Numbered from the stretch's first letter, positions 44,656-58,440 are shown. The stretch is DNA of 64,000 bases from Siphonodentalium dalli (GCA_032622095.1 CP136062.1:195245887-195309886); one strand, 5' to 3'. The notes: a model not told the origin generated them from the letters alone. Numbers and translations: made by a program.

Positions 44656-45878
44656 GGGCGCGTTCACATGACGGGCAAGAAAATATCAGGTATGCCCCAG
44701 GTGACTTGCTTGACCAATGAAATAAATAATACCGGAAAATATCCGACGAAGACAGCGGGCTGATATTTTATCGCCCGTTGGTGACATGTGTTCACCTTGA
44801 TTGGTGGCCATTGGTATCCGTTAACTAATCTCTATAAGGGACACGGTGGTAACCGTTCATGCACTCGAGTTATGATCCATCAATAGTATCGCCTGTTTCA
44901 ACAATTGACTTCGTAATTCCATTGTGGATTGTTTGACATAATCGCTGAGCTATTACATGGATATGTGTGTGTGGACATATATCTTTTGATGGTTTCCGCT
45001 GACGGAGGATGCCCATGGATTTCCAACTGCACCCCCCCCCCCTCTTGAACCAGGCCAAAAACCCCAAGATTTCACATAATTTAATTTGCACACCTCTTTG
45101 AATTTCCCATCTGATACCTCACATGCCTTGAATTTTGACTGGACACCGGGGAGGGAGGGGCCTAGATGAAATTCCAAACCAATATTTTGACCAAAGTAGG
45201 AAGAAATGCAAATGTTGGTCTAAACCCACTAATTCCACATACATTAATGGTTGAAATATCAGACTACACGAACAATTTCAAACCATTGTTGGTATGAAAT
45301 TTCAACTAATATTGTTTCCAACTGATGATAACTTTGACCATAGTTGGCGGGGGTCTCATGTCTCCGCATGTACACATGTAAGTTCGGTAACGTAATGTAC
45401 ATCACAGCCCCATGAACCAAGCAACAATATCCTGAAAACTGCATATGGGGTCTCAATGGGGTGGGGTCATCCGATTTGCCACAAAACGATAACAACATTT
45501 GTCACCCCACATATGCATGCACTATGAAATTATAACATTTCCAAATTTCCAAATAACGTGACCACTTTCTCATTATGCAGAAGGTCTTTATTCATGAGAT
45601 CAGCAACGTTGCTACATGTCGTGGGTGCCTAATCCCACCCGACTTCGGTAATACATGTCAACAGTTGGAAATTTCACAAAGCTATGAATTCCCAAAATGG
45701 ATTATAGGTTATTTACCGGACGCAATTCACTTGAACCAGAATGACTAACACTGTTCTGATTGAGCTCAATCAACGCCGTCTAAAACGCCGCGCTCTCACG
45801 GGCGTAATCTTTGCAGCAAGAAAATATCAGTGTGCAATTTTACCAGATATTTTCTTGCAGCTTCATGTGTACGCGCCC
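44656..45878. mobile_element. PIF/Harbinger-like non-autonomous element, TAA TSD
   Basis: Inverted ends GGGCGCGTTCACATGACGGG (left) and the complement of GGGCGCGTACACATGAAGC (right) are flanked by TAA at 44653-44655 and 45879-45881. A 3-bp TAA target duplication with GGGC-type ends fits PIF/Harbinger. Each end also has a subterminal hairpin built on 'caagaaaatatc' (44680-44782; 45812-45861). There is no transposase. The middle (45005-45725) contains 'ttggaaatttca' repeat pieces, probably nested. Confidence 0.65.
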
Positions 45879-45889
45879 TAAACGTGGTA

Positions 45890-47970
45890 TTGTTGAATCA
45901 GCGACACATTTTTTTTGCTGACGTCGCGCTTTTCCCACTATTTTGACGAACACGTAACTGATTAGAGTCCATACACAAATTCTACACTTTTAACTGCATC
46001 TTGCGTGTCGAGGTTTTACAAAAATATATTGTTCCCGAAATTTGCCAAAAATATAACACCTCAGAAAATTGACAATATGGGATTCATAGACAAGGGCAGC
46101 CACTACATGTGGTAAGAAATGGGTTTTCTGATGTGCCATCACCCCTGATTACGAAAATAACAATAAACCTTGTTACCTTTAAAAAATCGTGAAATCGGGT
46201 CTCAGCTCTCGAATTCGATAAGATGTCGTTGGCTGTTTAAAGAGACTGTCCACACCTATATGAGTTGGCGGACGCAATTTTCCTACTCTAAACACATGCA
46301 TGCCACGTGGCCGCCATGCGAACTGGACATCGCCAGATGTTCCTGTAACTCATAAATGCAAAACAGACCCGCTTTGATTACATCAAACGACGACATTGGT
46401 TTTTTGGTTATTTTATTGCAAACATTTCCGTTTTGAGACCAAGATGTCTGTTTCGAGTCAACATTGGCTAAAACGTTTTGACCTCGTTGTTCTGCGTCAG
46501 CGGTCGGGTTTATCTATTCAAATTTTATTATATATTGTATGTTATGTTATGATATGTTATTTAGTTATAAGGGCACTACTTAATACTCCTAAAACTTTTC
46601 GAATGTGAGCAATTCTGTCACAGTCTTATGCGAGTTATATATAGCCTATATAGGCAACCGGAACCCTTCCAATAGCCTCGGACATCCAGCTTTTTCATCT
46701 ATATGTATATATCTATAGATTCCATTCAGGTGTCACAGAACGCCACACAGTCACTCCGTTAACACTTTCTATACTAAATTCTCATTGACGAGAAGTTCCC
46801 TTAGAAAATGTTCAGATAATAAGTTCAACAACCGTTGTTGAACTTGTTATCTGAACATTTGCCCACCCCCCCCCCAAAGAATATGAATCCTTAATATGAA
46901 TAGTACCTTTTCGTATACAGGCCTGTCGTCTTAGACTCGTCTACTCTCTTTCCTGGATACCACTCTGAATGAATAATAAATCATTCCAATTTATGCTTTT
47001 ATAACTGAGTGCAAACTTATATCCCATCGCTCCGCTGAGATACCACTGTCACAAGGACATTTGGTAAGTATTTCTGACATGATCTTAGTTCTTATGTTTT
47101 AGGATTAAAATTGTCCATGTCTGGCTCAGTTCATATTGTTCGTATCAATACCGAAATAATTATCATTATTGCAAACATGTAGTGGTCAAAATAAGATAAT
47201 AGGTGACTAAATATAGTTCCGACGATACCTAAAAATAGATGTATCTGTCTGCAAAGTACCATCCTTCCGGCAGTGATCTATCGCAGTGATAACGGAGAGG
47301 GCGCCGCATGGAGTTTTAACTGAGTGGAGATTCTATTTAGCATAGAAAGGGCTAAAGAACCAAAAATGGAATCACGATCAAAAAGACGAGAAATACTTTT
47401 ATTCTGACTTGCATGTGATTATTTGTTTAAATAATAGAACATCAAAAGCCAGTTAGGCAGTTCGAACGTTCGGACTGGTATAACTGAAACAATGACCTCA
47501 CATCTACTGCAAAACAGAGTTCTGTCCGAAGTGTTCCGTTTTGCATACATAATTTGGCAGTTCAAACGAGCCATGCCCATTTAAGTTCGAGGGACGAGAC
47601 CAATTACACAGCAGGCTATGTTGGAACTTGGATGAGTTCGGCAGTTTCCGACCTCAGAAATCGATTCCTAAATTAGATTACTTCAGGGAAACGTTGTCTG
47701 CATTATAGAGTGAGCAGAGGCCAGGCATTCAATGATGAATTCCCAAATGTAGTCTGTGGTTCCACAGTTAAATGCAAAACAAATTGTGAATGTATTCCCA
47801 AAGGAGTTGTTTGTGCAATCTGTCGAAATATATCTACCGTTGTATTCGAAACAAGCTAATGACTGTATGGAAATTATATCGTTATATGGATTGTATCGTT
47901 GCCAGTTTCAAAATTATTTTCTCAACGAGCACTCAGGGTTCCAGACCATTTATAATAAAACCTATTTTAC
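45890..47970. other. No gene recognised; hairpin at 46806-46860
   Basis: The hairpin has 26-bp arms (AAATGTTCAGATAATAAGTT... facing ...AACTTGTTATCTGAACATTT). A related 'gttcag...gttgaacatattatctgaac' is at 53515-53552. The rest is AT-rich with no convincing exon. Confidence 0.6.
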
Positions 47971-47978
47971 TTCTCATT

Positions 47979-49080
47979 AAAGGGGTACTACACTCAAATG
48001 TTGTTGTTGGTTCCTGTATTCTCTGCTTCGTAGAATAATGTAACCATGCAGATTTCCATTATTCGACTGTCTGCTGACTACCAAGTAATGTTACTGATAG
48101 CAGATAAGCCGAAATGCAAAAATAGAACGCTCGCATGCATGGGACCATGACACAACGGGCGGACCATATATAGTTCGGTCCGGTGTGTGAAAATTTTGAA
48201 ATCTGAACAAAAAAATCGCAAAATCCTAGCCTCTAGACTAGCCTCAAGCCTTCCTAGAGTTGGAAATTTCAAAATGTTGTCTGGTTCAGGTTAGACATTT
48301 CCAACAGCTGGAAAACGTGAGATACCAGTTGAGAAGTCCTATAAACCGAAGGAGGGGGTGCAAATATAATTCTGCAAACCTGTTTCAAGCCAACTTCAAG
48401 GGGGTGCAGTTGGAAATTATAAAGTGATTCCCCCCCCCCATACGACCCTAGCCACGTCACTGATGGAAGTGAACCATTATGTTAAGAATGTTTATATTTC
48501 CGCTTGACAATCATATTACCCAAAATGTCCGCTCATTATAATATGATTTGTCTCGTTTGACGAGAGGTGTCTTCCCGTCGTACTTGGTAAAAACGTTGGT
48601 TGTTGAATTCACGGACTTAGGCTCACTTAGCGACAACTTGAAGAGCATTTGGATTGTTCCACCCGCTCCCAAACATTGGTACAAAATTTCAACTAACGCA
48701 AGATCAGTTGGAAATTTCAGACCGACTATATATATGTTGACGTTGTTCTGATACATGTATATATATCAGGGTTTCCAATCAGTTTACTGTTAAATGCGTT
48801 GTTCTTAGATCAATTCGAATGTCTTCAAATTGTTCGACCAAAATGGCCATCAGTTGGATCATTACAAAACTTAGGGGGTTGTAAAGTTCGAAGTTACCAA
48901 TAGTTGGAAAGCTTGCACCGCCAGTTGTAAAATTTTAAACCAGGGGCCTTCAAATAGAATTTCCCGGACAATTGTTGGTCTGGTTTCAATGGGATGCAAT
49001 CGGAAATTCCAAGGTGGATCGACCCCCCCCCCCTCCCCCCACAAGACAGTCTAGACTGCTTGAATGAATTTGAGCCCACT
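47979..49080. repeat. F5 end and 'ttggaaatttca' repeat pieces
   Basis: 'attaaaggggtactacactc' at 47979 begins a one-ended relative of family F5, with 'aaatgttgttgttg' shared with 8870. It is followed by 'ttggaaatttcaaaat' pieces, C tracts (48430, 49022) and 'gccacgtcactg' (48450), degenerate ends of the 4442-type element. Confidence 0.55.
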
Positions 49081-49253
49081 TCCATGCTATGGCGTGCCAC
49101 GCGTAAATTTTAACTCAAATGTTGCAACAATATTTTGGTTTATCACCATGCATGGACCAAACCGACATCACCGGGGAACCAAAATATCAGAAAACCCGCA
49201 AAAAATCACCAATGAGTCTGAATGATAAGATGAGAAACGAAGTGTATAATGAT

Positions 49254-50095
49254 CAGGGTTGGCTGATTTAAATCAAGCGATTTAAATCATTGATTTAAAT
49301 CAAGATTTAAATCAATGATTTTGTTCAAAAAAATCATTGATTTAAATCAAAAAATTTGAAATGATTGCATATATGTCAAGAATTTGCAATATCTAACAAT
49401 GTTTTTTGTAAACTATAACATGATTATGATTAAACAATATACAAAATTGGATAATAGATATGAAATTGTGCAGTAATTGTCAACCCTATAGAAACAGGCA
49501 TACTGCATGGTTCTGTGATTACTGCTCCAGCAACGGCCTGTTCCGCTTATTTGTAATTACAATCAGATTCTGCAGTCCTCATTACGCTATTAAATTTCCT
49601 TTCCTTTTCTGATTGCCATACATGTAAATGCCAACCAAGTAATTCTACCATATACTCTGCCATCTAAACTACTCTAGTTGTCTAATGTCCATACTTGATA
49701 TATGGTGTGATTACATGTATGTCCTCAAGTCACCGAGGAGCAAAGGTGATTGATAATATATTCAGTTCTCAGCTAAAATTTACTAAATTTATTAGTAAAT
49801 CTTTAAGCACAGGTTTACCTATCCAGATATCACAACATTGGAACTCACATGGACCTAAGTGTATGCATAATTAAAGTACATGGTTGCCATACCTGTTCTG
49901 CCATGATATTTGTGCTTGATACATGTAGTTATACAAAAAACAATAAATAATAATAGAATTTTGATTAATCCAGCCTTGGATATAATAAGCAACACCTTTT
50001 AGAACCTTCATTTATCAAAGACATTGTACAACTGCATATTTTCATAATAATTAGAACAAAAAATCAAAAAAATCGATTTAAATCAAATATACATA
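49254..50095. mobile_element. hAT-like element with GATTTAAATC subterminal repeats
   Basis: Starts CAGGGTTGGCTG at 49254, followed within 110 bp by six or more GATTTAAATC or near-identical motifs in both orientations. The motif reappears at 50068-50084 ('aatcgatttaaatcaaat'). CAGGGTTGGC plus repeated short palindromes is typical of hAT termini. No TSD or transposase identified. Confidence 0.5.
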
Positions 50096-50324
50096 TGACA
50101 TATGTGTATTAAATGGTGGAACAAATGTACGTTCCCTTTTTACTTTCCGCCCCATACTGCATCTTCGCAATTAGATGTACTTGTACGTGTAGCATAGCTA
50201 TTTTCTACAGTATATATCCATACACAGTATCGTGTTGTTTTTAAATTTTTATATATTGCCGCATATTGTATTGATTGTTATCGTATCGGAGCGGGGTAAG
50301 CCTAAATGGTCAGCACTTGTTTCC

Positions 50325-50845
50325 ATATCTATAGATCGTGCCATGAATCTCTAAACTCCGGTTTACGCCCGTATAGAGATCATACTCCACGAGTTCAAAA
50401 CCTGGGAACCTGTTAATGTTCTGACGGGGAATTTATAACATTGAACAAATAAGGCAGGTAATATGTTTCTTTGTTAACACTTGTTCCTCAATAAGTAGGT
50501 AGATGGTCCCAGCTCGAGATTGCATGCTTGTCATGGCTTTTTTTTTAGACGCTATCGCATTTAATTAGTCTCCTGGGAGAAATACCATAATTGTAAGTGA
50601 CGCAAAGCAAAATCTCTCACAAAGTCACTTAAATCGTGCAATTTCGAGTTGGGACCTTCATCTACAGTGAAGTACACAACAACTAAGAACTATATTTATA
50701 CCTGCACTATGTTTTCAATGTTATACACTTCCCTGTCACAACATCAAAAAGTTCCCAGGCTTTGTACTAGAGGAATATGATGATTATGATCTCTATATAT
50801 GGGCATAGCTAGAGTACAGAGATTCGTGGCATGATCTAATCTATA
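50325..50845. repeat. Dispersed fold-back family, copy 2
   Basis: 'agatcgtgccatgaatctct' at 50335 faces 'agagattcgtggcatgatct' at 50817-50836. The interior matches 41480-41905. The family is about 0.5 kb with inverted ends. Confidence 0.75.
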
Positions 50846-52700
50846 TCGTCACATTTATTTGGCAATACAATATGTTTAACTTAGAAGTTCCTCTACACCG
50901 ACGGAGATGATCTTTGTTACTCATAACTAACAAAATATGTTTTCAGCAGAATATCAATAGGATATAATCTTCACCACAACTTGCATAAGTATATTATGAT
51001 ATTGTGCCAGCCAGAGATATATATATACATAGGCCCTATATACGTATGTGTTATGCGGCACTTGAAACAAAATCATATACATTTAAAGATACGGGCGGCG
51101 TTGGCGGTGGGTATGCTGTTAACATATTCACCTCCGTCAAAAACCGCCATAAACAGAAAGAATAGTAAAATATAGACAGACTTTATTCTTATACAAATCA
51201 GAAAAATGACATAAACAGTATGTTGTCGTGAAATGTTTTTCCTTTGTTATGTAAACAAAAGCAAAAAAACGTTACAGAAAATGGCTTTTGTTTAGATCCG
51301 GATATGGTACACACAAAGAGCGTTATTTGTTTTTCCTGATATGGAAAGAGCGTTTATATCATTTGTGTGTGATTAATCAATAGAATTTCGCTGTGTTATG
51401 TAAACAGAAGCATCACTTCTGTATACAACACGATCAGGCTCTTGTTTACGTATACCATCGTACGTCTTGGCGACAATATACTATTTACGCGTTGATTATG
51501 TTTGGCATATGAACAAAACTATATATATTTTAATATTCCTTCTGTTGATGGCGATTTGAACAAATATGAATATTTCTGCAACGAACGCCGCCCGTGCCTT
51601 TAAATGCCATGGATTGCGTCGAACTTAACTATGTTTTCAAAATACAATGCGCCCTGAGATTTTAACAATGTTCAACTTGACATATAATTATTTGAGTGTC
51701 ATAGTTTATCAGAAATTATGATGTATTACTCTCTAAGCGACGTACAGTCGATTACCTTTTATGCATATTTCATTGTTTTAACATGCAGGCATTTCTTTAT
51801 AGCAAAGTAAGTGGTCTCTGACTGATTCTCTGCCAATAAAAACACTCATGTGCCATTTACATGATTTCGTGGACGGCTGTAAATTCTGGCTGGTATATTA
51901 TGGCCAGCGTTGGGCAGTTGTCGGCCAAATACATTATAACTTTGGATATATATGGAGAGTCTGTTGCTATTTTATTGCCAAAGAATATTGCCCAACATAA
52001 TTGTAAAATAGTATGCCTGAGGTAAACGTAAACCAAAGGTGTCTAACAAATACATAAATACGATAGTGCACATACGTTATTGGCAGAATATCTGCGTTGT
52101 CCAGTTCTAAAATGTTTGCTGGGTAGGCTTGCAAATTGGTTTATGAGATTCATACTGCCCTACACCAGACTGTCTCACTTTTACACCAGAGACCGTTAGA
52201 TTGGGGAGAGGAAAGGGGAACTTCTCTCTCCACCAAGAACTCCGGCTTTCAATGTTTATCTTCAATATGACCAATTACGGTATAATGTCGAGCAATTTAG
52301 TGGAAAAGGTCGTGCAAACATACATTACACACTCCTAATGTTTTGGGAAAGTTATACGGGCCTGTGTGCACACCACGTACATGTATATAGCGGCAACTAA
52401 AACAAATATACATATATATAGTTACCTGCATGGGTGTTATAGATATGTTTGTCGGTATGCTGTTTGATCTCAAGCTGGTTAAGTATAGCGGGTGTACAAC
52501 GATGACAGACCGGAATAAACCAAGATAAACAAGTCCGATATCTCTCTGCAACTTAATGAGTAAGCATGTACTCCATGCAGAATTCCTTTAATCGGACTAC
52601 AGGTCCAGCCGAATGAAACAAAGAAAACTAATCCGATATGTCAACATCGATCGCACTGATCGGTTATTTGCTTCAGGAATTATGAATATCTGGTGTGATC
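50846..52700. other. No gene recognised
   Basis: AT-rich, with weak 'aaagagcgtt' matches (51300-51450) to the 39.6-kb repeat. 'gatacgggcggcgtt' (51090) faces 'aacgccgcccgtgcctttaa' (51585), which may mark the ends of a roughly 0.5-kb inverted-repeat element. Confidence 0.45.
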
Positions 52701-52722
52701 GTGTCCATTTTAGAGAACGGAA

Positions 52723-53269
52723 TTGAAGACAAAAACAGTTAACATCCGTCCTTTAAATCGCGTGGAGTTAAACAGTAGCAATCGGACAGCGTTTATCTGT
52801 GTAATGGTACTTTGCCGTCTGCGCCGATGTCGATTTGTTGTGGCCTGCGCGGTGTTTACTCACAAAATGACTCCGACTGAGGATACTGATTGCGTTCCCA
52901 GTATATCAAATTAGATTGCTGACATCCGATGAAAGGTTCATGCAGTGCTTAAAGGCAGACCATGCACTCCTACCCAATCGCAATGATCGCGGACCTTCTG
53001 TGTGGTGGCGCTATCCTCGCGGCGGCCCGGTAAATCCATCCGCGATAGGGATTCCCTACTGGAGTACCCGCTGTTTGACCTGGGGCGATCCGAGAGCTTG
53101 TTTAAACCCTTGTTTTCTATCGCGTCTGTGTTATTCGTGCGTGCTTAGACTACACTATGAATCGCCAATTGTTTATCCTCATGGGATGGAATTAGAAGAG
53201 TGGTTGTTCTACTGCCAAAGTGGCGTGAATTGGGGTGTCAAGTTACCCTCTCGTCTGGGTGTGAATTAA
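52723..53269 (+). other. GC-rich island with two abutting unassigned ORFs
   Basis: Frames of 63 and 117 codons (52723-52914, 52916-53269) nearly touch. I do not recognise either product. The second contains WWRYPRGGP and RCLTWGDPRACLNPC and has five-plus Cys. By count 73 of 120 bases at 52981-53100 are G or C, against an AT-rich background, with many CpGs. It could be an exon, a promoter or a GC-rich element piece. No splice sites decide it. Confidence 0.25.
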
Positions 53270-55530
53270 GCTAAAACCGCAGCATGGTATTCCATAAAAT
53301 GCACGGTGTTATACAACCTGATGCAATACTATGTGCTACAACCCTTTCTTTACTCAATGGATTTTCCCACTCACTTATTAACGTATGCATTAGAATGGTA
53401 TATTATTCATTTGGAGGGATGTCCATGTAATAAAAGCTGACGCCAGGCAGGCGAAAAGATATTACAAGTGCAGATGATTTTTTATTAATTGGTGAGAAAT
53501 TTGCAGAGAAATATGTTCAGCATGGTCGTTCGTTGAACATATTATCTGAACTACTCATCAATGAATATTTAGTCAATAAATCATTCAATAAACTACCTTA
53601 CATCAATACATGGTCAAGTGTTCACAAATTACCACGTGCACAACAAGACACATTACGTGAGATAAAATTATATAATTAACAGTATGTATATATAAATAGA
53701 ACCGGTGTGACTCAACACCGCCCGGACCAGCCCCGCCCCCCCCCCCATATGGAGTATATGAGTGATTTTAAGGGCAATATAAGTGCAGGGGTGTCACGGA
53801 AACCCACTCAGGGTAGCTATTAACCCTCAAAATGCCGGCATCGGTGAAAATGTTCGCCGCGAAATGAAGCTAACAGCCCGGACCGCCCCTGCTGCGTCCA
53901 GGTGTGATTTTAGTATCCATATCTGTACGAGGGTGTTCATGAAACCCAAATACGCACGGATAGTGGTCAAGGTCAAACGGAAGTGCCGTTATTAACCCTA
54001 AACTTCCCAGATTCAGCCAGAATTACAAAATTGTGCCCCCAATAAACAAACACCTTAGTAATGTTACGGGGACCTTATATGGGCCTTAGCGGAGGTGACA
54101 TTAATGTGACATGTTGCATATGGGATGGTGAGGTGAAAAACGTCCTTCTCGACACCCTTCGAAAGCTTCGAGAAATGTAAAACTGAAATAAATAAACTTG
54201 TCCTCATGTAACTAAGACCGGCCTTTAAGCCGAGGTCATTGTGTGCAAAGAAAAAGAGCGAGCAGCTGTCTCTAACAGTAATGTGACTATCAATGGCTAG
54301 AAATTAACGTTCATCAGTGCATCAAGCTAATCAATGAATTATTTGCATGCCAATCAACTCAGATGATATGTTGATCTCACATCACCTAAAGTATCCAAAT
54401 CTGGCATATTGACTCCTTTTCATTTAGTATAAAAGAAGATGCTCCAGTAGACTAACACAAGTTGTATGGAATAATGCTAGATAATGTGTTGGTTGACAGA
54501 CTACTAAGGAAATAGTTAGAAATGATGGAATTGTGTGTATCCCGCACAATGACCTAGGTTTGCAGATATCAGCAATTTATAAAAAATAATATTTTCAATT
54601 GCATCCTGGCAAATATCCTCTCTAGATATGTATTTGTTTTCAAAATATGTCAACTCTATTTGAATTGAAGCTTAACAACTGATATGTCATGGATATGTCT
54701 ACATATAGTGTCAACAGTGACTCGAAAGTAAAGATTGAGTTCACTGTCCTAAGATGTTATGAGCTTAAAATGTGTTAGAGCCAAATAGCCAAAACACATG
54801 TTCGGTTCATGTAATAGCTCGCAGGGGAAAATGATATCTTATTGGATATGCAGGGGATGCATATGCCTCATAATAGTGTTTCATGTGCACCTACCAGCTT
54901 CTGGTGGGTTACTATATTTGTCCGCAATATCGATGCATTAGAATATCCATTTAGCAGTATGGAATTTGACCACTCAGGAAGACCTATTGCATACTCTGAT
55001 CACGCACTGACCTGGAAACTCCATTGCATGTGCATGTATGTGGTAGACAAATGCCTATCAGCCAGTATTTGAAAAAAATCTTCATAGTTACCCGTATTAA
55101 CCATTGTTTTAAAAATTAAAACAGCTTCTGAAACAGGTTAAACTGTCAATTGAACTAAAGGAGATAATTACCCAGTCATATGAGTGATATCAGTAGGTTC
55201 TTATGCGGTTTTAGACCAAAATTAGTGAAATTTGGGGGGTGGGTGTCAAAATATTTGGAGTAAAAAATAATTTTGTTTGCAGGTTCGGGGGTGGTGGGTA
55301 CCTGAAAATGCCAGATGTAAAATAAAAACGGCATACCTTCCTGCAAATTTTTTACTACCACCCCCCCCCCCCCCCCCGACAAGATACCAAAGTTTAATCA
55401 AAACTTGACATTAAACATTGGAAAAGGTCAATGCATTAACAAATAATATTCTGAAAATAATATTTAGACTAAAATATTTCAACTTGCTATGCGATTTAAT
55501 AGCGAAATTTGTTGACAAATCACTGTGGCC
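53270..55530. other. No gene recognised
   Basis: 'aatggattttcccactcac' (53354) resembles 'aatggattctcgcacccag' (1570), with loosely similar flanks at both places, suggesting an old shared repeat. C tracts lie at 53740 and 55361. Nothing else supportable. Confidence 0.45.
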
Positions 55531-55531
55531 T

Positions 55532-58440
55532 TATGGAGGGTTATTAGGGTCACAATCCTAACTTCACATTTTAATTCCAACTTAACATTTTAATTCTTAC
55601 TTAATATTTTAATTCCAACTATAACATTTTAATTCTTATATTTTAATTCTAACTTTACATTTTAATTATAACTTGATATTTTAATTATAACTTCATATTT
55701 TAATTCTTACTTAATATTTTAATTCTTACTTAATATTTTAATTCTTACTTAATATTTTAATTCTAACTTGATAAACCATTTGCTAATTGTCACCTCAATA
55801 CATCCAAAATAGTGTACAAAAGCCTCAATAGAGTATTTAAGACCATCAAGTGTGTTCCATCCCATCCGTTTACGAAACCACGAGACACTCGCTGGTTGGT
55901 TTGAGATATTCGATGATGGTTTTGTACACTAGTTGGGACACTCATTAGTTGGTTTGTGGGACATTTTAGATACGGCAAGAATCACTTTTCCGGCAATAGA
56001 TATCTTTGACTTTACTCTGATGTAGCGGTTAGCACCTAAAAATACGAATACCCAAACAATTTTGACCACGTTTCTCAGCTGCGTTTCTTGCCATATATGG
56101 TTGGATAAGCGCGCCCTATTTCACCAGAAACTACCACCCGAGTTATTAAAACGACACAAAGCCTTCGAAGTGGGTAAATGTACAAAAATGATAAATGCTT
56201 GTAAACACCACCTATAGAAGAAGACGAAGAAAGCAATAGACTCTTGTTCTTATTATTAATAATTGAAAGTTTTCCAATAACGAAATTTCTTCGGTTGAAA
56301 CTTGTTAATTAAACAAAACTGTTAGGCAATATGGAGGGTTATTAGGGTCACAATCCTAACTTCACATTTTAATTCTAACTTAACATTTAAATTTTTATAT
56401 TTTAATTCTAACTTAACATTTTAATTCTAACTTAACATTTTAATTCTTATATTTTAATTCTAACTTTATCTCTTAATTCTTACTTAATATTTTAATTATA
56501 ACTTAACATTTTAATTCTTATATTTTAATTCTAACTTTACATTTTAATTCTAACTTGATATTTTAATTATAACTTCATATTTTAATTCTTACATAATATT
56601 TTAATTCTTATATTTTAATTCTAACTCTAAATTTATATTTCAATTCTTACTTAATAGTTTTATTTTAATATTTTAAATCTACTACAAAAAGGTTTAATGT
56701 TGGAATTAAAATATTAGAATTAAAAAGTTTAAATTGGAGTGAACATAAAACGGACCTCAGAATTGAAACGCAAAAATGAAAACGGATACTGTAAGTTGGA
56801 ATTGTGACCCCAATAACTATGGAGGGTTATTAGGGTCACAATCCTAACTTCACATTTTAATTCTAACTTAACATTTTAATTCTTATATTTTAATTCTAAC
56901 TTAGCATTTCAATTCTTATATTTTAATTCTTATATTTTAATTCTATTTACATTCTATTTACATTCTATTTACATTCTATTTACATTCTATTTACATTCTA
57001 TTTACATTCTATATACATTCTATTTACATTCTATTTACATTCTAACTTAACATTTTAATTCTTATATTTTAATTCTAACTTAATAGTTTTATTTTAATAT
57101 TTTAAATCTATTACAAAAAGGTCAAATGTTGGAATTAAAATATTAGAATTAAAAAGTTTAAACTGGAGTGAACATAAAACGGACCTCAGAATTGAAACGT
57201 AAAAATGAAAACAGACATAAAACGGATACTGTAAGTTGGAATTGTGACCCAAATAACACGCCTGCGCTTCTATAACAATTCTATCGAAAGACGTCGCTGC
57301 GATCGGACGGCGGAAATTGCCGATCTCGCAAGCTTTCCCGGCGTCGCTATCTTTGTCGTTGCGTGATGCGGAGTTTCTGTTGGATATGTTCACTCCAATT
57401 TAAACTTTTTAATTCTAATATTTAGACCTTTTTGTAGCAGATTTAAAATATTAAAATAAAACTATTAAGTAAGAATTGAAATATAAAGTTAGAGTTAGAA
57501 TTAAAATATAAGAATTAAAATATTATGTAAGAATTAAAATATGAAGTTATAATTAAAATATGAAGTTAGAATTAAAATGTAAGAATTAAAATGTTAAGTT
57601 ATAATTTAAAATATTAAGTAAGAATTAAAAGATTAAGTTAGAGTTAAAATGTTAAGTTAGAATTAAAATATAAGAATTAAAATGTTAAGTTAGAATTAAA
57701 ATGTTAAGTTAGAATTAAAATATAAAAATTAAAATGTTAAGTTAGAATTAAAATAGAATGTAAATAGAATGTATATAGAATGTAAATAGAATGTAAATAT
57801 AATGTAAATAGAATGTAAATAGAATTAAAATATAAGAATTGATATGCTAAGTTAGAATTAAAATATAAGAATTAAAATGTTAAGTTAGAATTAAAATGTG
57901 AAGTTAGGATTGTGACCCTAATAACCCTCCATAGTTATTGGGGTCACAATTCTAACTTACAGTATCCGTTTTCATTTTTGCGTTTCAATTCTGAGGTCCG
58001 TTTTATGTTCACTCCAATTTAAACTTTTTAATTCTAATATTTTAATTCCAACATTAGACCTTTTTGTAGTAGATTTAAAATATTAAAATAAAACTATTAA
58101 GTAAGAATTGAAATATAAAGTTAGAGTTAGAATTAAAATATAAGAATTAAAATATTATGTAAGAATTAAAATATGAAGTTATAATTAAAATATCAAGTTA
58201 GAATTAAAATGTAAAGTTAGAATTAAAATGTAAGAATTAAAATGTTAAGTTATAATTTAAAATATTAAGTAAGAATTAAAAGATTAAGTTAGAGTTAAAA
58301 TGTTAAGTTAGAATTAAAATATAAGAATTAAAATGTTAAGTTAGAATTAAAATGTTAAGTTAGAATTAAAATATAAAAATTAAAATGTTAAGTTAGAATT
58401 AAACTGTGAAGTTAGGATTGTGACCCTAATAACCCTCCAT
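55532..58440. repeat. AT-rich tandem-repeat units with GTTATTAGGGTCACAATCC ends
   Basis: Units begin TATGGAGGGTTATTAGGGTC (55532, 56333, 56818) and end 'ttggaattgtgacccc' + 'aataac' (56816, 57256), or are inverted on the right side (57905-57960, 58415-58441). The interior is 16-22 bp repeats of the type 'acttaatattttaattcta' with an embedded ACATTCTATTT run (56945-57035). A conserved non-repeat tail has 'aacggacctcagaattgaaa'. Confidence 0.8.

Noticed and set aside
52916-53269. 117-codon ORF named as a specific protein
   Set aside because: I recognise no family; it is kept only as an unassigned GC-rich frame.
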